Shown: positions 9,489 through 18,855 of the stretch, piece after piece
Layout of the letters: each line of letters begins with the position of its first letter
Numbering within the stretch: position 1 is the stretch's first letter
NCBI GenBank assembly: GCA_963733905.1
Contig: CAVTEU010000012.1
Location: 1 to 64,000, forward strand
Length of the DNA stretch: 64,000 nucleotides
Reading direction: 5' to 3'
From: DATADW01 sp963733905
GTDB taxonomy: Bacteria; Actinomycetota; Acidimicrobiia; Spongiisociales; DATADW01
Notes under the pieces: generated by a model
Told to the model about the DNA's origin: nothing
Database searches by the model: none
The model's input: only the letters and a program-made list of their open reading frames with translations
Made by a program: the position numbers and the translations under genes

Positions 9489-10397
9489 TTGATCTCCCGG
9501 GTGAAGACAACGACCGACCTGGCACGCCAGCGCGCGCTCGAGACGCTCGAGCGCGAGCGGATCCGCAACCCGGTGGTGAGAGTCGCCTACCAGTCGTATG
9601 AACGCGACAAGCGATTCGCTGGAGGAGTTCTCGCCGGCGGCCTCTCCTATCGCTTGTTCCTGTTTCTGCTCCCCTTCTCTCTCTTCTTTGTGACTGCACT
9701 CGGCGCCGTCGTGGACGGCTTGGAGGGAGAGCTATCCGACGTGGCTCAACACGCCGGGCTGAGTGCTTCGCTGGCGGCAAGCGTCGGCGCCGCGGTGAAC
9801 ACCTCCGACCGTGGCCTCTTCCTCATTCTGGGCGCTGCCATAGTGCTGACCTTGGCCTCCGGTATCGGCGTGATAAAGACGATGCGTCTCATAAGTGCCA
9901 TTGCTTGGCAGGTGGACCCAGGCCGCATGCCCCGCCGGTCTTGTCGCATCGGCGATTCTCGCCGGGCGCACTCATCGTGCTCATGACGGTGCCGCGCCCT
10001 GCTCCTCCAGATTTCGGCCGGTCCACTGACAGAGACCATCCTCATCGCCGTCGAACTGTTGATAGTGGTCGCCGCGGTCGTCGTGGCGTTTCGGTTTCTT
10101 CCCAGGGCCGAAGGGACGGGATGGCCCCACCTGGTCCCGGGCGCGCTATTGGTTGCCTTGGGCTTCGGCGTTCTTCGCATCGTCACCATCGTGTGGTTCT
10201 CCAACCGGCTCGATCGGGTGGACGACCTGTATGGAGCGTTGGGTGTCGCCACGGTGTTCCTCGCCTGGTTGTTCATCGTCGCCCGCGTTCTGGTGGCCGC
10301 GATCTCGCTCAACGCCACCCTCTGGCATGGTCGACAACTTCACAGCACCGGAGGCGCCCCAAGCGGTGAAGTATCTGCGGACCCTGCGCGGGACTAG
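9489..10397 (+). CDS. YihY/BrkB family membrane protein, two frameshifts
   Basis: The sequence matches the YihY/virulence factor BrkB (formerly RNase BN) family. It has RVAYQSYERDKRFAGGVLAGGLSYRLFLFLLP, a GLSASLAASV stretch, the helix LFLILGAAIVLTLASGIGV, later LIVVAAVVVAFRFLP, and DDLYGALGVATVFLAWLFI near the C terminus. Two compensating frame changes lie near 9945 and 10020. A TTG start is used with GAGGG upstream; a GTG four codons later is an alternative. About six transmembrane helices are visible. The family is now regarded as membrane transport or permease-like, not a nuclease. Confidence 0.8.
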
Positions 10398-10405
10398 CGA
10401 CGTCG

Positions 10406-11182
10406 ATGGCGCTGGTCCGGTGGTATCGCCCGGCAGGGAGTTGGCGGTTGCTAGAGGCGTTCCTCATCGGGGCGTTGGCTGCCGCCACGCTGGTAATGGG
10501 TGGGCTGGTGGTTTTCGTCCACAAACCAGCCGAACGCACCTTGGGTTTGGTGATGGCATTTGGGGCGGGAGTGTTGGTGAGCGCGGTCGCCTTCGAGTTG
10601 GTGGAGGAGGCCACCGAACTGGCAGAGGGAGCAGGCCCGGCCTTCATCGGGCTCTTCGCTGGTGCGGCGGTTTTCACGATCGGCGATGCTTGGTTGACCC
10701 GTTCAGGGGCCGGTAAGCGCAAGGACATACGTGGCGCCCCGATTGACGCCTCCGGCCCGGCGATCGTCCTCGGTGCGGTGCTCGACGGGGTCCCGGAGTC
10801 GGCTGTGCTCGGGTTGACCCTCCTCCAGACGGGCAACGTGTCGATCTCGATGCTGGTGGCGGTGCTGGTCTCCAACCTCCCCGAAGCGATCGCTGCGTCG
10901 AGCAGCCTCGAGTCCTCGGGTTGGAGCCGGATGCGGATCACAGGTATGTGGTCGGCGATTGCGGTGATCTCCGGGCTTTCCTCGGCGGCCGGCTTCGTGC
11001 TACTCGATGGTGCATCGGCCGAGACCCTCGCCTTTGTCCTCACCTTCGCCGGGGGTGCGATCCTCACCATGCTGGCGACGACGATGATGCCGGAGGCCTT
11101 TGAGCACGCAGGGGAATGGGCGGGTCCGGCGACGGTGCTCGGGTTTGCCGTGGCCTATGGCATCGGCTTGATCGCCGGGTGA
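10406..11182 (+). CDS. ZIP family metal transporter
   Basis: An intact protein of 258 residues with eight predicted hydrophobic helices. The conserved ZIP metal-binding helices are seen as GAVLDGVPESAVLG and VSNLPEAIAAS, in place of the HNxxEG pattern of classical ZIPs; this Asp/Pro-Glu version is common in bacterial ZIP-like permeases. FGAGVLVSAVAFELVEEA forms the other conserved helix. The first ATG is used, but the real start may be a TTG codon about 40 bases later, just before LLEAFLIGALAAA. It follows the YihY gene by 8 bases and is probably co-transcribed. The metal is not predictable. Confidence 0.82.
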   Translation: MALVRWYRPAGSWRLLEAFLIGALAAATLVMGGLVVFVHKPAERTLGLVMAFGAGVLVSAVAFELVEEATELAEGAGPAFIGLFAGAAVFTIGDAWLTRSGAGKRKDIRGAPIDASGPAIVLGAVLDGVPESAVLGLTLLQTGNVSISMLVAVLVSNLPEAIAASSSLESSGWSRMRITGMWSAIAVISGLSSAAGFVLLDGASAETLAFVLTFAGGAILTMLATTMMPEAFEHAGEWAGPATVLGFAVAYGIGLIAG

Positions 11183-11212
11183 CCTGCACTGCCCACGTCT
11201 AGGGTCGGAAAC

Positions 11213-12050
11213 ATGCGATCCGTGGCGGTGACACAGACCATCGACGAACTCGAAGCCGCCCTGGCCGGAACCCAGATCACCGGGTGGGACATCGTCTGGG
11301 CGGTCGTGGCGCTCATCGTGGCGGTCATCCTGTCGAGGCTGGCCCGCGGGGTGATGGTCGCGGCTGTTGCGCAACGTCGACGGGCTCTCGCTGGACGCCA
11401 AGCAATTGATCGGTCGGGTGACCGCATGGATGGTGATCCTGCTCGGGATCGCCATCGCGATCAGCCTGATCGGCGGGAACTCCGCTCCAATCATCATCAT
11501 TCTCGTCATCGGCGTGGTGGTTCTGGCACTGGCGCTGCGGGGAACCGCCGAGAACTTCTCGGCTGGGATCGTTCTCCAAACCCGGGGCTCCATCAAGGTG
11601 GGAGACGAGATCTCTTCCTTGGGCTTCACCGGAGTCGTCGAGGAGCTCAACGGGCGGAGCGTCGTCGTTCGCACCATCGACGGGAGGATGCTCCACCTGC
11701 CAAATGCCAAGGTGATCGAGGAGCCCTTGGCCAATCACTCGACGCTGGGTGCACGGCGCTCGGAATTGTCGATCGAGTGCGCCAGTTCGGCTGACATTGC
11801 AACCACGATCGAGTCGATCACCCGCGCCGCCAGCGAAAGCGAAGGCGTGCTGGCCGACCCGGCGCCGTGGGTCGCGGTGATCTCGGTGGGCGGGGAGAGC
11901 ACGAGCCTCGTGCTCCGCTTCTGGCATGTGCCGTCGCAAGGTCCGGTCGTGACCGCCCGGGTGGTGGCTGCGGTCGCCGGGTCGATGGACGACACCGGAG
12001 TCATCTCGGTTGGGCCCGTCGCCCCCCCGTACCCCTGGCCGCCCAAGTGA
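11213..12050 (+). CDS. MscS-type mechanosensitive channel, one frameshift
   Basis: After a short N-terminal helix (WDIVWAVVALIVAVILSRLA) and a frame change near 11365, the protein continues NVDGLSLDAKQLIGRVTAW, two hydrophobic helices, and the MscS beta domain. That domain is visible as FSAGIVLQTRGSIKVGDEIS, FTGVVEELNGRSVVVRTIDG and MLHLPNAKVIEEPLANHS. It ends in a ferredoxin-like cytoplasmic domain. The length (about 278 residues) is that of small MscS channels. It should release osmolytes on hypo-osmotic shock. It is convergent with the mogA-like gene, with an 8-base gap. Confidence 0.83.
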
Positions 12051-12058
12051 TCTGTGGC

Positions 12059-12532
12059 TCAGTGCGCCGTGTCGCCGGCGAGCAACTGGAGCGCATGCGG
12101 TAGGACGGGGAGGATCGCTTCCAGGTTCTCCACCGCCCCCTTCGGGCTCCCCGGGAGATTGACCACCAGCGTTTGACCCATCGACCCGGCCGCAGGGCGC
12201 GACAGCGCTGCCATGGGTGTGGCCGACAGCCCAGCGGTCATCATCAGGTGGACCAACCCGGGAGCTTCGCGCTCGAGCACGGCCCGGGTCGCCTCGGGGG
12301 TGACGTCGCGCGGTCCGAAGCCGGTGCCACCGGTGGTCACGACCAGGCTCGCCACCGAGGCGAGTTCTCTTATCGCCTCCTCGATCAACGGACGATCGTC
12401 GGGAACCGTGCGGCGAGTTATCCCGGTGTACCCGGCCGCTCCGAGAAGCTCCTCGAGGGCGTCGCCCGACCGATCCTCACGGGTCCCGACGCTGACACCG
12501 TCCGAGACGGTGAGCACTGCTGCTCCCGTCAC
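12059..12532 (-). CDS. MogA/MoaB-type molybdopterin biosynthesis protein
   Basis: An intact 157-residue MoCF-domain protein. The family signature is complete: VLTVSDGVSVGTREDRSG, VVTTGGTGFGPRDVTPEAT, and the late PGSPKGAVENLEAILPVLPHAL, with NLPGSP as the conserved loop. Proteins of this family adenylate molybdopterin before molybdenum insertion. The GTG start overlaps the TGA of the small membrane protein upstream (GTGA), so it is the last gene of a translationally coupled three-gene unit. No molybdenum enzyme is in the window. Confidence 0.88.
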   Translation of the reverse strand: MTGAAVLTVSDGVSVGTREDRSGDALEELLGAAGYTGITRRTVPDDRPLIEEAIRELASVASLVVTTGGTGFGPRDVTPEATRAVLEREAPGLVHLMMTAGLSATPMAALSRPAAGSMGQTLVVNLPGSPKGAVENLEAILPVLPHALQLLAGDTAH

Positions 12533-12718
12533 GGTCGATCGCCATTGTTGGAGTTGCTCGGCTCTTCCTGCTCGAGCTCACGTCGCAGCCGCCTCCGCCC
12601 GTGCTCGGCGCTCGGCGCGGCGGAGCAACCAAATGGTCGCCAGCGCCGGGAGGGCGAACATGAGGATCTCGTCCCAGCCGCCTTGGTGGAGCAGGACCAC
12701 CGGCAGTCGGGAGATCAT
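12529..12718 (-). CDS. small single-helix membrane protein coupled to mogA, one frameshift
   Basis: An ATG that overlaps the stop codon of the upstream membrane gene (ATGA) opens MISRLPVVLLHQGGWDEI, followed by LMFALPALATIWLLRRAERR. After a one-base frame change near 12600 it gains a charged tail (RRLRRELEQEEPSNSNNG) and ends at a TGA overlapping the GTG start of mogA. The span is a multiple of three plus one, consistent with a single inserted base. About 62 residues, one transmembrane helix and a charged cytoplasmic tail. Overlaps at both ends argue that it is a real gene. No family is recognised. Confidence 0.65.
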
Positions 12719-14043
12719 CCGAGAGCAGTGACGGTCATGACGGCGAGGGTGAGCGTCACCATGAGGAGAAGCATCCCATACTCTCGCCCCACTGCGTCAC
12801 CCCCCAACGACTTCATGCGCCGGTGCACCACGATGATCGAAGCGACGCCGCCGGCGACGAAGCCCGCACGCCTGAAACCACCACAGGGTGGCCGGGGTGG
12901 CGAAGAAGGCGATCTTGTGGTCGGCGGTACCGAAGAGGTCCCACCCCATGCCCAAGCGGGTCGCTGATGGTCGAGAAGAGAAGCTGCCCCTCGAAGAGAA
13001 GGACGGGGAGGTGGTGGCCCAGCGTCGCCGCCAGCGCCAGAGGCGCCAGCGCCGGGGCGAGAAGCATGAGCATCGACCGGCCGGGAAGTCCACCGGCCGA
13101 TCGAGACGCCAGATACATGACGGCGAGCACCAGCGCCGACGTGATCACCAAACCAAGCGTGCCCAGCCAGAGCGCGCCTGCCGCATTCCCCATCGTCCCC
13201 AGCCACCAGGGTGTGAAGGAGAACCCGTCCCACAACACCGCTCCGATCATCACCGCGACGAACCCGGCGAGCCCAGGTGGCGATGCCATGCGGGTCAACG
13301 GGTCGAGCCAAACCCGCTTCCGCCCGCCGTCCGTTGCCGTCCCGAGCGGCGAGATTGCGCCGGCTAGCCCGTTGTAGGTGGTGAAAGGGTCGGCCATCCG
13401 GAGCGATGTTTCCCGGCCGGCCACGGCAGCCAGTCCCAGCAGGCCAACGGTCAACGCCACCGCCCCCCACCCGATGGCCGTCGCCCTGCCCCGGAGAGGA
13501 GACACCACCTGGAACCAGACGAAGACCAGGTACCCGATGGTGGCCGGCCAGATCCCGATTCCTCCAGCCGGACTCTCCTTCTCGCCGAGACCTGTCCATC
13601 GGGCCAGGGTGCGCCAAGGGTTGAGCGAGGCGTACAGGTCACCGAAAACGATCTCCACCAGTGGCAGCCCGAGCCAGAACAAGCACGTTGACCAGCACCG
13701 GGACCAGATTGCGCGAGGGGTTGTCCACACCGGCGATCCCGACGACCACCACAAGGACCAGACCGGCCACACCGATCACCCCCGCGGCGCGGGACGGCCG
13801 CCCAATGGGTCGACCCGAGATCGCCTCGTCTGGCTCCTCGGGGCGGTCGGGACCCGGGCGGGACACAACCACGGCGAAGGCCGCCACCAGGATCAGACCG
13901 GCGCCGAAGAGGAAGACCTCGAGCGGCAGGGGCAGGTCTCCCTGCGGGCCCATCCCGTGCGCCGCCGTCGGGAGGGGGAGGAGGAGCAGGGCGAGGAGGA
14001 ACCCGCCGGCGATCCACCACCGGCGGAGCGATCCCCCGGTCAC
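12715..14043 (-). CDS. polytopic membrane protein of unknown function, three frameshifts
   Basis: Reading through frame changes near 13690, 12950 and 12870 gives a protein of about 440 residues with roughly ten helices. Characteristic stretches are AAHGMGPQGDLPLPLEVFLF near the start, LPLVEIVFGDLYASLNPWRT, LGHHLPVLLFEGQ, and SDPLGHGVG joined to WDLFGTADHKI. The LNPWRT and SDP-G-GW-LFGTAD motifs recur in actinobacterial membrane proteins, some of which databases have called fenitrothion hydrolase; I would not transfer that activity. The start is a GTG before TGGSLRRWWIAGG. It is the first gene of the unit that ends in the mogA-like gene. Confidence 0.65.
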
Positions 14044-14069
14044 GGGGGGAGCGTACTGGTCCGACTGCG

Positions 14070-14098
14070 GTCGGCAGTCGGCAGCTCGGCAGACGGCA
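14070..14098 (-). repeat. degenerate heptamer array (minus-strand TGCCGAC/TGCCGTC units)
   Basis: GTCGGCA, GTCGGCA, an 8-base variant, then GACGGCA on the plus strand. These are the reverse complement of the YKCCGTC-like unit seen at 7563. The array lies in the divergent gap between the membrane protein and the deaminase. Confidence 0.6.
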
Positions 14099-14164
14099 CT
14101 CGCCAGACGGGATCGACGGCCCCGCACCGGGAGGGAGGCAATTGGCGCGACGAATTCACGCACT

Positions 14165-14611
14165 ATGACGCGACTGAGCGATTTCTTCGAGGCGGCGTTG
14201 GAAGAGGCGCGACTGGGGGCCGATGAGGGCGGGATCCCGATCGGGTCGGTGCTGGTGATAGATGGCGAGGTGGTGGGGAGGGGTCACAACCGACGGGTCC
14301 AACAGGGGAGCGCCGTCCTCCACGCCGAGATGGATGCGCTCGAGGACGCTGGGCGCCGGACTGCCGCCGAGTACCGCAGATCGACCCTGTACTCGACGCT
14401 CTCGCCCTGCGACATGTGCTCGGGAGCCGTGCTCCTATATGGCATCCCGAGGGTCGTGGTGGGGGAGCACCGCACCTTCCAAGGCCCCGAGTCCTACCTT
14501 CGGTCTCGCCGGGTCGAGGTGGTCGTCCTCGACGACCCCGATTGCCTCCGGCTGATGACGCGCTTCATCGCCGAGCACCCCGACCTCTGGAACGAGGACA
14601 TCGGCGAGTGA
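14165..14611 (+). CDS. cytosine/nucleoside deaminase
   Basis: An intact 148-residue zinc deaminase of the CDA superfamily. The zinc site is HAEMDALE (His and catalytic Glu) plus SPCDMCSGA (two Cys), and IPIGSVLVIDGEVVGRGHN matches the substrate-side strand. Length and the C-terminal LWNEDIGE resemble the yeast-type cytosine deaminase and guanine-deaminase-like nucleoside deaminases more than TadA. The start ATG follows a weak ribosome binding site. A pyrimidine or purine salvage role is inferred from the family only. Confidence 0.85.
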   Translation: MTRLSDFFEAALEEARLGADEGGIPIGSVLVIDGEVVGRGHNRRVQQGSAVLHAEMDALEDAGRRTAAEYRRSTLYSTLSPCDMCSGAVLLYGIPRVVVGEHRTFQGPESYLRSRRVEVVVLDDPDCLRLMTRFIAEHPDLWNEDIGE

Positions 14612-14668
14612 GACCGCCGATCTGGCCGGGTGGCGCAGCCCGCTGCCCCGGGTAGCCTCGCCACCGTC

Positions 14669-16070
14669 ATGACCCACACCTCCGACGATCTGCTTGACGT
14701 CCATCCCAGGAGACAGATACTCGCCCTCGTCCTGGCGGTGGTCGCCACCGTCCCCGGAATCATCATCCGGTTCACCGAGCCGGAGTTGTCGGCCCCCATC
14801 GCGGCGCTCACATTCGGCTTGGCCATCGTCGGCGCAGCCTTCGTCCTCGCCTGGGCCGCCGAGGTAGCGCAACTCGACATCTCAGCGGGGCTCGCCATAG
14901 CCGTGCTCGCCCTCATCGCCGTGCTCCCCGAGTATGCCGTGGACATGGTGTTCGCCTGGAGGGGTGGTGAGGCGTACGAGATGTACGGCGCCGCCTGCGG
15001 CCCGGCCGGGGTCGATTACAACGACACGCCGTGCTCGTTTGCCCTGGCCAACATGACCGGGGCCAACCGGCTGCTCATCGGGGTGGGTTGGTCGATGGTG
15101 GTGCTCCTCGCCTGGTGGCGCTACCGGACGCTGTCGCGACGCAGGGCCAAAACGCCCGAGCGGGTGACCGCCGCCCAACTGCAAGAGCTCGAGGGCCAGA
15201 TCGGGTCGCGGGATCACACTCGAACGGGGGCACACCATCGAGGTGGCATTCCTCGCAGCAGCCACCATCTACTCGCTGACATTGCCGCTGAAGACGAGCA
15301 TCACGCTGATCGACGCCGCGGTGCTCGTCGGGATCTTCGTGCTGTACACGATCCGCATCTCGAGAGCGCCCGCCGAGGAGCCGCATCTCGTCGGGCCCGC
15401 CCGCTATCTGGGCACCTTCTCCGACGCCCCGCGAAGGGTGGCTGTGGTGGCGATGTTCGCCTTCGCCGCCACGGTCATCCTGCTGTGCGCCGAGCACTTC
15501 GCAGAGGCCCTGGTGGAGTCCGGGGAGGCGGTCGGGGTCCCGGCGTTCTTCCTGGTGCAGTGGCTGGCGCCTCTTGCTTCCGAAGCTCCCGAGTTGTTGG
15601 TGGCTGCGCTTTACGCCTGGAGGCTCAACACGAGCAGCGCCCTGGGAACCCTGGTCTCGTCGAAGGTCAACCAATGGACCCTGCTGGTGGGAACTCTCCC
15701 CATCGTCTTCGCCATCTCTGCCGGGGAACTGGTCGGGCTGCCACTCGACTCGCTCCAGCGCGAAGAGTTGTTCCTCACCGCGGCCCAGTCGCTGTTCGCA
15801 GTGGCGCTGCTGAGCAACCTCTCCCTCGGGGTGCGCGAGGCGCTGGCGCTGGCCGGACTCTTCTTCGCGCAGTTCGTGCTCGGCGCGGTCGTGCCCGAGC
15901 AGTTCATCGCCGCAGAGCGCATCGGGCTCGGCGTCCTCTATCTCGTGCTCGGCTTGGTGATCTTCCTACGCGATCGCAAGAGGCTGCCCCACTTGCTCCA
16001 CGACGGGTTCCGCGCCCCCTACGCCGAGTTGGTCGCAGAGACCAAAGGACCGACTCAGCCGGCCGGGTAG
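14669..16070 (+). CDS. sodium/calcium exchanger family protein, one frameshift
   Basis: A cation/Ca2+ exchanger with the two inverted alpha repeats. The first contains VLALIAVLPEYAVDMVFAWR and the second WLAPLASEAPELLVAALYAWR, both with the conserved Pro-Glu ion-binding residues. About eleven helices. The frame changes near 15220, between the end of the first half (LQELEGQIG) and the helix VAFLAAATIYSLTLPLKT. It should exchange Na+ or H+ for Ca2+ at the membrane. The stop codon lies next to a hairpin, and the next gene is convergent. Confidence 0.82.
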
Positions 16071-16095
16071 CCCGCAGAACCCGTCCACGCGGGCT
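16069..16095. terminator. 7-bp hairpin between convergent genes, candidate bidirectional terminator
   Basis: AGCCCGC at 16069-16075 pairs with GCGGGCT at 16089-16095 around a 13-base loop. It lies exactly between the stop codons of the exchanger and ino1, a place where termination is expected in both directions. No T-tract is present. Confidence 0.45.
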
Positions 16096-16100
16096 CGGTC

Positions 16101-17363
16101 TCAGGTCGACGCCCACTCCCGGAGTTGGCGATGGAGACGCCGCTCTTGGGCGAAGAGGTCGCTGTCCACGGCGCCCCGTGCGGCATGCGGGCTCTTGAAG
16201 TAGAACCCGAGCCATTCCTGAATGCCCGTGCAGCCGCGACGGGCCGAAAGGTCCAGCAGGAGCGCCAGGTCGAGCACGATTGGGGCGGCGAGAATCGAGT
16301 CCTTGCATAGGAAATCGACCTTGATCTGCATCGGGTACCCCATCCAGCCGAACAGGTCGATGTTGTCCCAGCCCTCCTTGTCGTCGCCGCGGGGTGGGTA
16401 GTAGTTGATTCTCACCTGATGGTGCATCTCGCCATACAGTTCGGGATGAAGCTCGGGACGCAGGATCTCCTCGAGGACGCCCAGCTTGGACACTTCCTTC
16501 GTGCGGAAATTGGCCGGATCGTCGAGCACTTCACCATCGCGATTCCCCAGGATGTTGGTGCTGTACCAACCATTGAGCCCGAGGAGGCGGGCCCGAATTG
16601 CGGGGGCGATGGAGGTCTTGATCATCGTCTGGCCCGTCTTGAAATCCTTGCCCGCAATCGGCACCCCGTTTCGGTCAGCCAATTCGCGCAAGGCAGGTAT
16701 TTCGACGGTGAGATTGGGTGCCCCATTGGCAAAGGGGACGCCGGCACGGAGGGCGGCATAGGCGTATATCTGGCTGGGGGCGATCGTCGGATCACTCTCC
16801 TTGAGCCCTCGCTCGAAGGCGTCCAACGTCTCGTGGACGGGTCCGGTCTCGGAGAATGCCTCGGTGCTGGCGCACCAGACCATGACCAGGCGGCTGCATG
16901 CGTGGATGGCGGAGAACCGCTCGATGTCCTCGATGACCTGCTCGGCCAGGTCCATCAGATTGGCGCCGGTCTTGACGTTGTCGGTGCCCTCGAGCCGGCG
17001 CACCCATGTCGGGTCGAAGACGGCGGGCATCGGCTCTATCGCCTCGAGAGCAGAGCGGGCGTCCTCGAGGTCCTCCGGTCGGAGGACCCCGGCGCGGCGC
17101 GCTGCCAAGTACCCGTTGTCGCTGTATGGATCCCACGCGCCAAAGACGAGATCGTCGAGCGAGGCGAGGTCGAGCATCTCTGTGACCCGTCCCAGGTCGT
17201 CACCGTCCTCGCTCCGTAGGTGCCCGATCTGGGTGAGCGAGCCGACCGGCACGGCTCGACCGCGGCGGACAGCGTCGACTCCAGCGATGAATGTGGTGGT
17301 CACTGCGCCCAACCCAGGGATGAGCACACCGAGGGTCCCCTGGGAAGATGTCGAGTCGTTCAC
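16101..17363 (-). CDS. ino1: myo-inositol-1-phosphate synthase
   Basis: An intact 420-residue MIPS. It shows the NAD-binding N terminus GVLIPGLGAVTTTFIAGVDA, the catalytic-domain signature IAGKDFKTGQTMIKTSIAPA, GLNGWYSTNILGNRDGEVL and the Lys/Asp-rich SKDSILAAP-type region (FLCKDSILAAP). It converts glucose 6-phosphate to inositol 1-phosphate, used in actinobacteria for phosphatidylinositol and often mycothiol. The start is a GTG preceded by GGAGG. A LysR regulator is divergent, with 92 bases between, and a dyad in that gap may control one or both genes. Confidence 0.93.
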   Translation of the reverse strand: MNDSTSSQGTLGVLIPGLGAVTTTFIAGVDAVRRGRAVPVGSLTQIGHLRSEDGDDLGRVTEMLDLASLDDLVFGAWDPYSDNGYLAARRAGVLRPEDLEDARSALEAIEPMPAVFDPTWVRRLEGTDNVKTGANLMDLAEQVIEDIERFSAIHACSRLVMVWCASTEAFSETGPVHETLDAFERGLKESDPTIAPSQIYAYAALRAGVPFANGAPNLTVEIPALRELADRNGVPIAGKDFKTGQTMIKTSIAPAIRARLLGLNGWYSTNILGNRDGEVLDDPANFRTKEVSKLGVLEEILRPELHPELYGEMHHQVRINYYPPRGDDKEGWDNIDLFGWMGYPMQIKVDFLCKDSILAAPIVLDLALLLDLSARRGCTGIQEWLGFYFKSPHAARGAVDSDLFAQERRLHRQLREWAST

Positions 17364-17442
17364 GGTGCCTCCATCCTGCGGTTGGGCGGGAAGGTAGATG
17401 AGAGTGATCGATCATGCAATCTGATGAATCTGATGTACGTCT

Positions 17443-17457
17443 ATAAGTAGTACTTAT
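17443..17457. promoter_or_regulatory. dyad ATAAGT-N3-ACTTAT in the ino1/LysR divergent gap
   Basis: A 6-bp inverted repeat with 3-base spacing in an otherwise high-GC region. A perfect TTGACA hexamer lies on the minus strand at 17457-17462, directly against the dyad, and could be the -35 element for ino1, although no convincing -10 is seen at standard spacing. The dyad also overlaps the first possible ATG of the LysR gene. Operator function is inferred. Confidence 0.5.
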
Positions 17458-18339
17458 GTCAACTCGATTCATGGCTCTGGGCTCACTCTCGGCGGTGCGG
17501 ATCCAGCACCTGTCGTATTTGCAGGCAGTGGTGGACGCTCCCAGTTGGACGGATGCCGCGGAGTTGTCGGACGTCACCCAGTCGGCCGTGTCCCAGGGCA
17601 TCGCCCAGTTGGAGAAGAGCATCGGTGTTCCCCTCTTCATCCGCACAGGACGGCGCCCGTTGCTGACCGACGACGGCGCGGAGGTGCTGCGTTTCGCCGC
17701 CATCGTGCTGGCAGAGGCCGGCCGCTTGGAGCAGCGCCTCGACCAGCGCCGACACGGTTTGTCCGGGACGCTGCGGGTGGGGATGATCGACGCCGGCGGT
17801 CTCTACCTGTTCCCAGGTGCCTTGAGGGAGTTCCGCGGGCAGCAGCCCGAGATCGAGCTCAAATTGGTCATCGACAGCAGCGAGGCCCTGCTCGAAATGG
17901 TGCGGCGCGGGACACTCGACCTCGCGGTCGTAGTGGCTCCGGCTCGGGGCCTCGAGTCCGAGGAACTGCTCGCCGAGCCGTTGTTCGTCTACGCCGGCCG
18001 GGGAATGAGGGGAGGTCCCGGGCCGACCGCCGAGTGGGCCCTCTACCCGGAGGGATCACATACCAGGGCGGCGATCGACGAGGGATTCGCCCGGCTGGGG
18101 ATACGACCGACGGTGATGGCAGAGAGCCCAAACCCCTCGGTGCTCCGGCAGGTGGCGGACCTGGGTCTCGGGTGGACCGTTCTCCCCCCGCCGTCGCCGA
18201 ACAGGGTCCTCGGCTCCGCCGCTGGGGCGACGCCATCGCCGAGCGCCGGCTGCTCGCCGTCCACCACCCCGGGGGGCCCGATCCCCGCAGCTCCCGCCTC
18301 CTCGAGATGATTCGTAAAGTCGACTCGTGGAGGAGATAG
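17456..18339 (+). CDS. LysR-family transcriptional regulator, one frameshift
   Basis: The N-terminal winged helix-turn-helix reads HLSYLQAVVDAPSWTDAAE, LSDVTQSAVSQGIAQLEKSI and PLFIRTGRRPLLTDDGAEV, typical of LysR. The effector domain starts near GTLRVGMIDAGGLYLFPGAL. A frame change lies in a run of six C near 18187; after it the protein ends AERRLLAVHHPGG and EMIRKVDSWRR. The first ATG lies inside the dyad described above; the ATG at 17471 (MALGSLSAV) is an equally good start. It is divergent from ino1, so regulation of inositol synthesis is a reasonable guess. Confidence 0.82.
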
Positions 18340-18770
18340 GCCCGCTCGAGCCGGCGATCGATGTGGCGGTCCTCGCCGACGCCGTGCAGGCGGCGTCGGG
18401 AAAGCTCTACGTGCTCGGCGGCGGATGGGACACGCTCCTGGTACCCCGGTTCCCGGCGCGGCACAGCATCGGGATCGGTGTCAAGGTCCGCGTGCCGTGG
18501 ACGATGACCGATCGTGACCTCAGCCTTGCCGTCGAACTTCAGGACGAGGACGGGCGGCCCGTCCCCAACGCGGCCAGGCTCCGCCACTCCTTCCGACCCG
18601 GCAGACCGCCCCACCACCCCGAGGGCATCGACGTGAGCGTGGTTCGGGCCCTCACCTTCGCCAACGTGCCCCTCCCCGCACCGGGCGGGTACGCCTTCTC
18701 GATCATGCTCGGCGACCTCGAGCGAGCACGTCTCAGCTTCCGGGTGATCGCACGGCCGAAGAGAGCCTGA
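18327..18770 (+). CDS. DUF6941-like protein
   Basis: An intact 147-residue protein starting at a GTG that overlaps the end of the LysR gene by 13 bases. It begins with an acidic stretch, then DVAVLADAVQAASGKLYVLG and a beta-rich body with LAVELQDEDGRPV. The pattern of a conserved LGGGWD turn followed by VKVRVPW fits actinobacterial proteins of the DUF6941 group, thought to be beta-sandwich proteins of unknown role. No signal peptide, no transmembrane helix and no catalytic motif are seen. Confidence 0.65.
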   Translation: MEEIGPLEPAIDVAVLADAVQAASGKLYVLGGGWDTLLVPRFPARHSIGIGVKVRVPWTMTDRDLSLAVELQDEDGRPVPNAARLRHSFRPGRPPHHPEGIDVSVVRALTFANVPLPAPGGYAFSIMLGDLERARLSFRVIARPKRA

Positions 18771-18779
18771 GTGGTAAGT

Positions 18780-18800
18780 GACGGAAGACGGCAGATGGCA
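18780..18800 (-). repeat. degenerate heptamer array (minus-strand TTCCGTC/TGCCGTC units)
   Basis: GACGGAA, GACGGCA and GATGGCA on the plus strand, the reverse complement of TTCCGTC, TGCCGTC and TGCCATC. It lies in the gap before the ABC transporter gene. Confidence 0.6.
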
Positions 18801-18855
18801 GTGGCAACGACACCTAGCTACCACACACCCGATACCTGCCGGATACCATCGCCCG

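Noticed and set aside
12715..14043. Annotation of the membrane protein as fenitrothion hydrolase
   Set aside because: The name is transferred between databases from weak similarity; no catalytic evidence is visible in the sequence.
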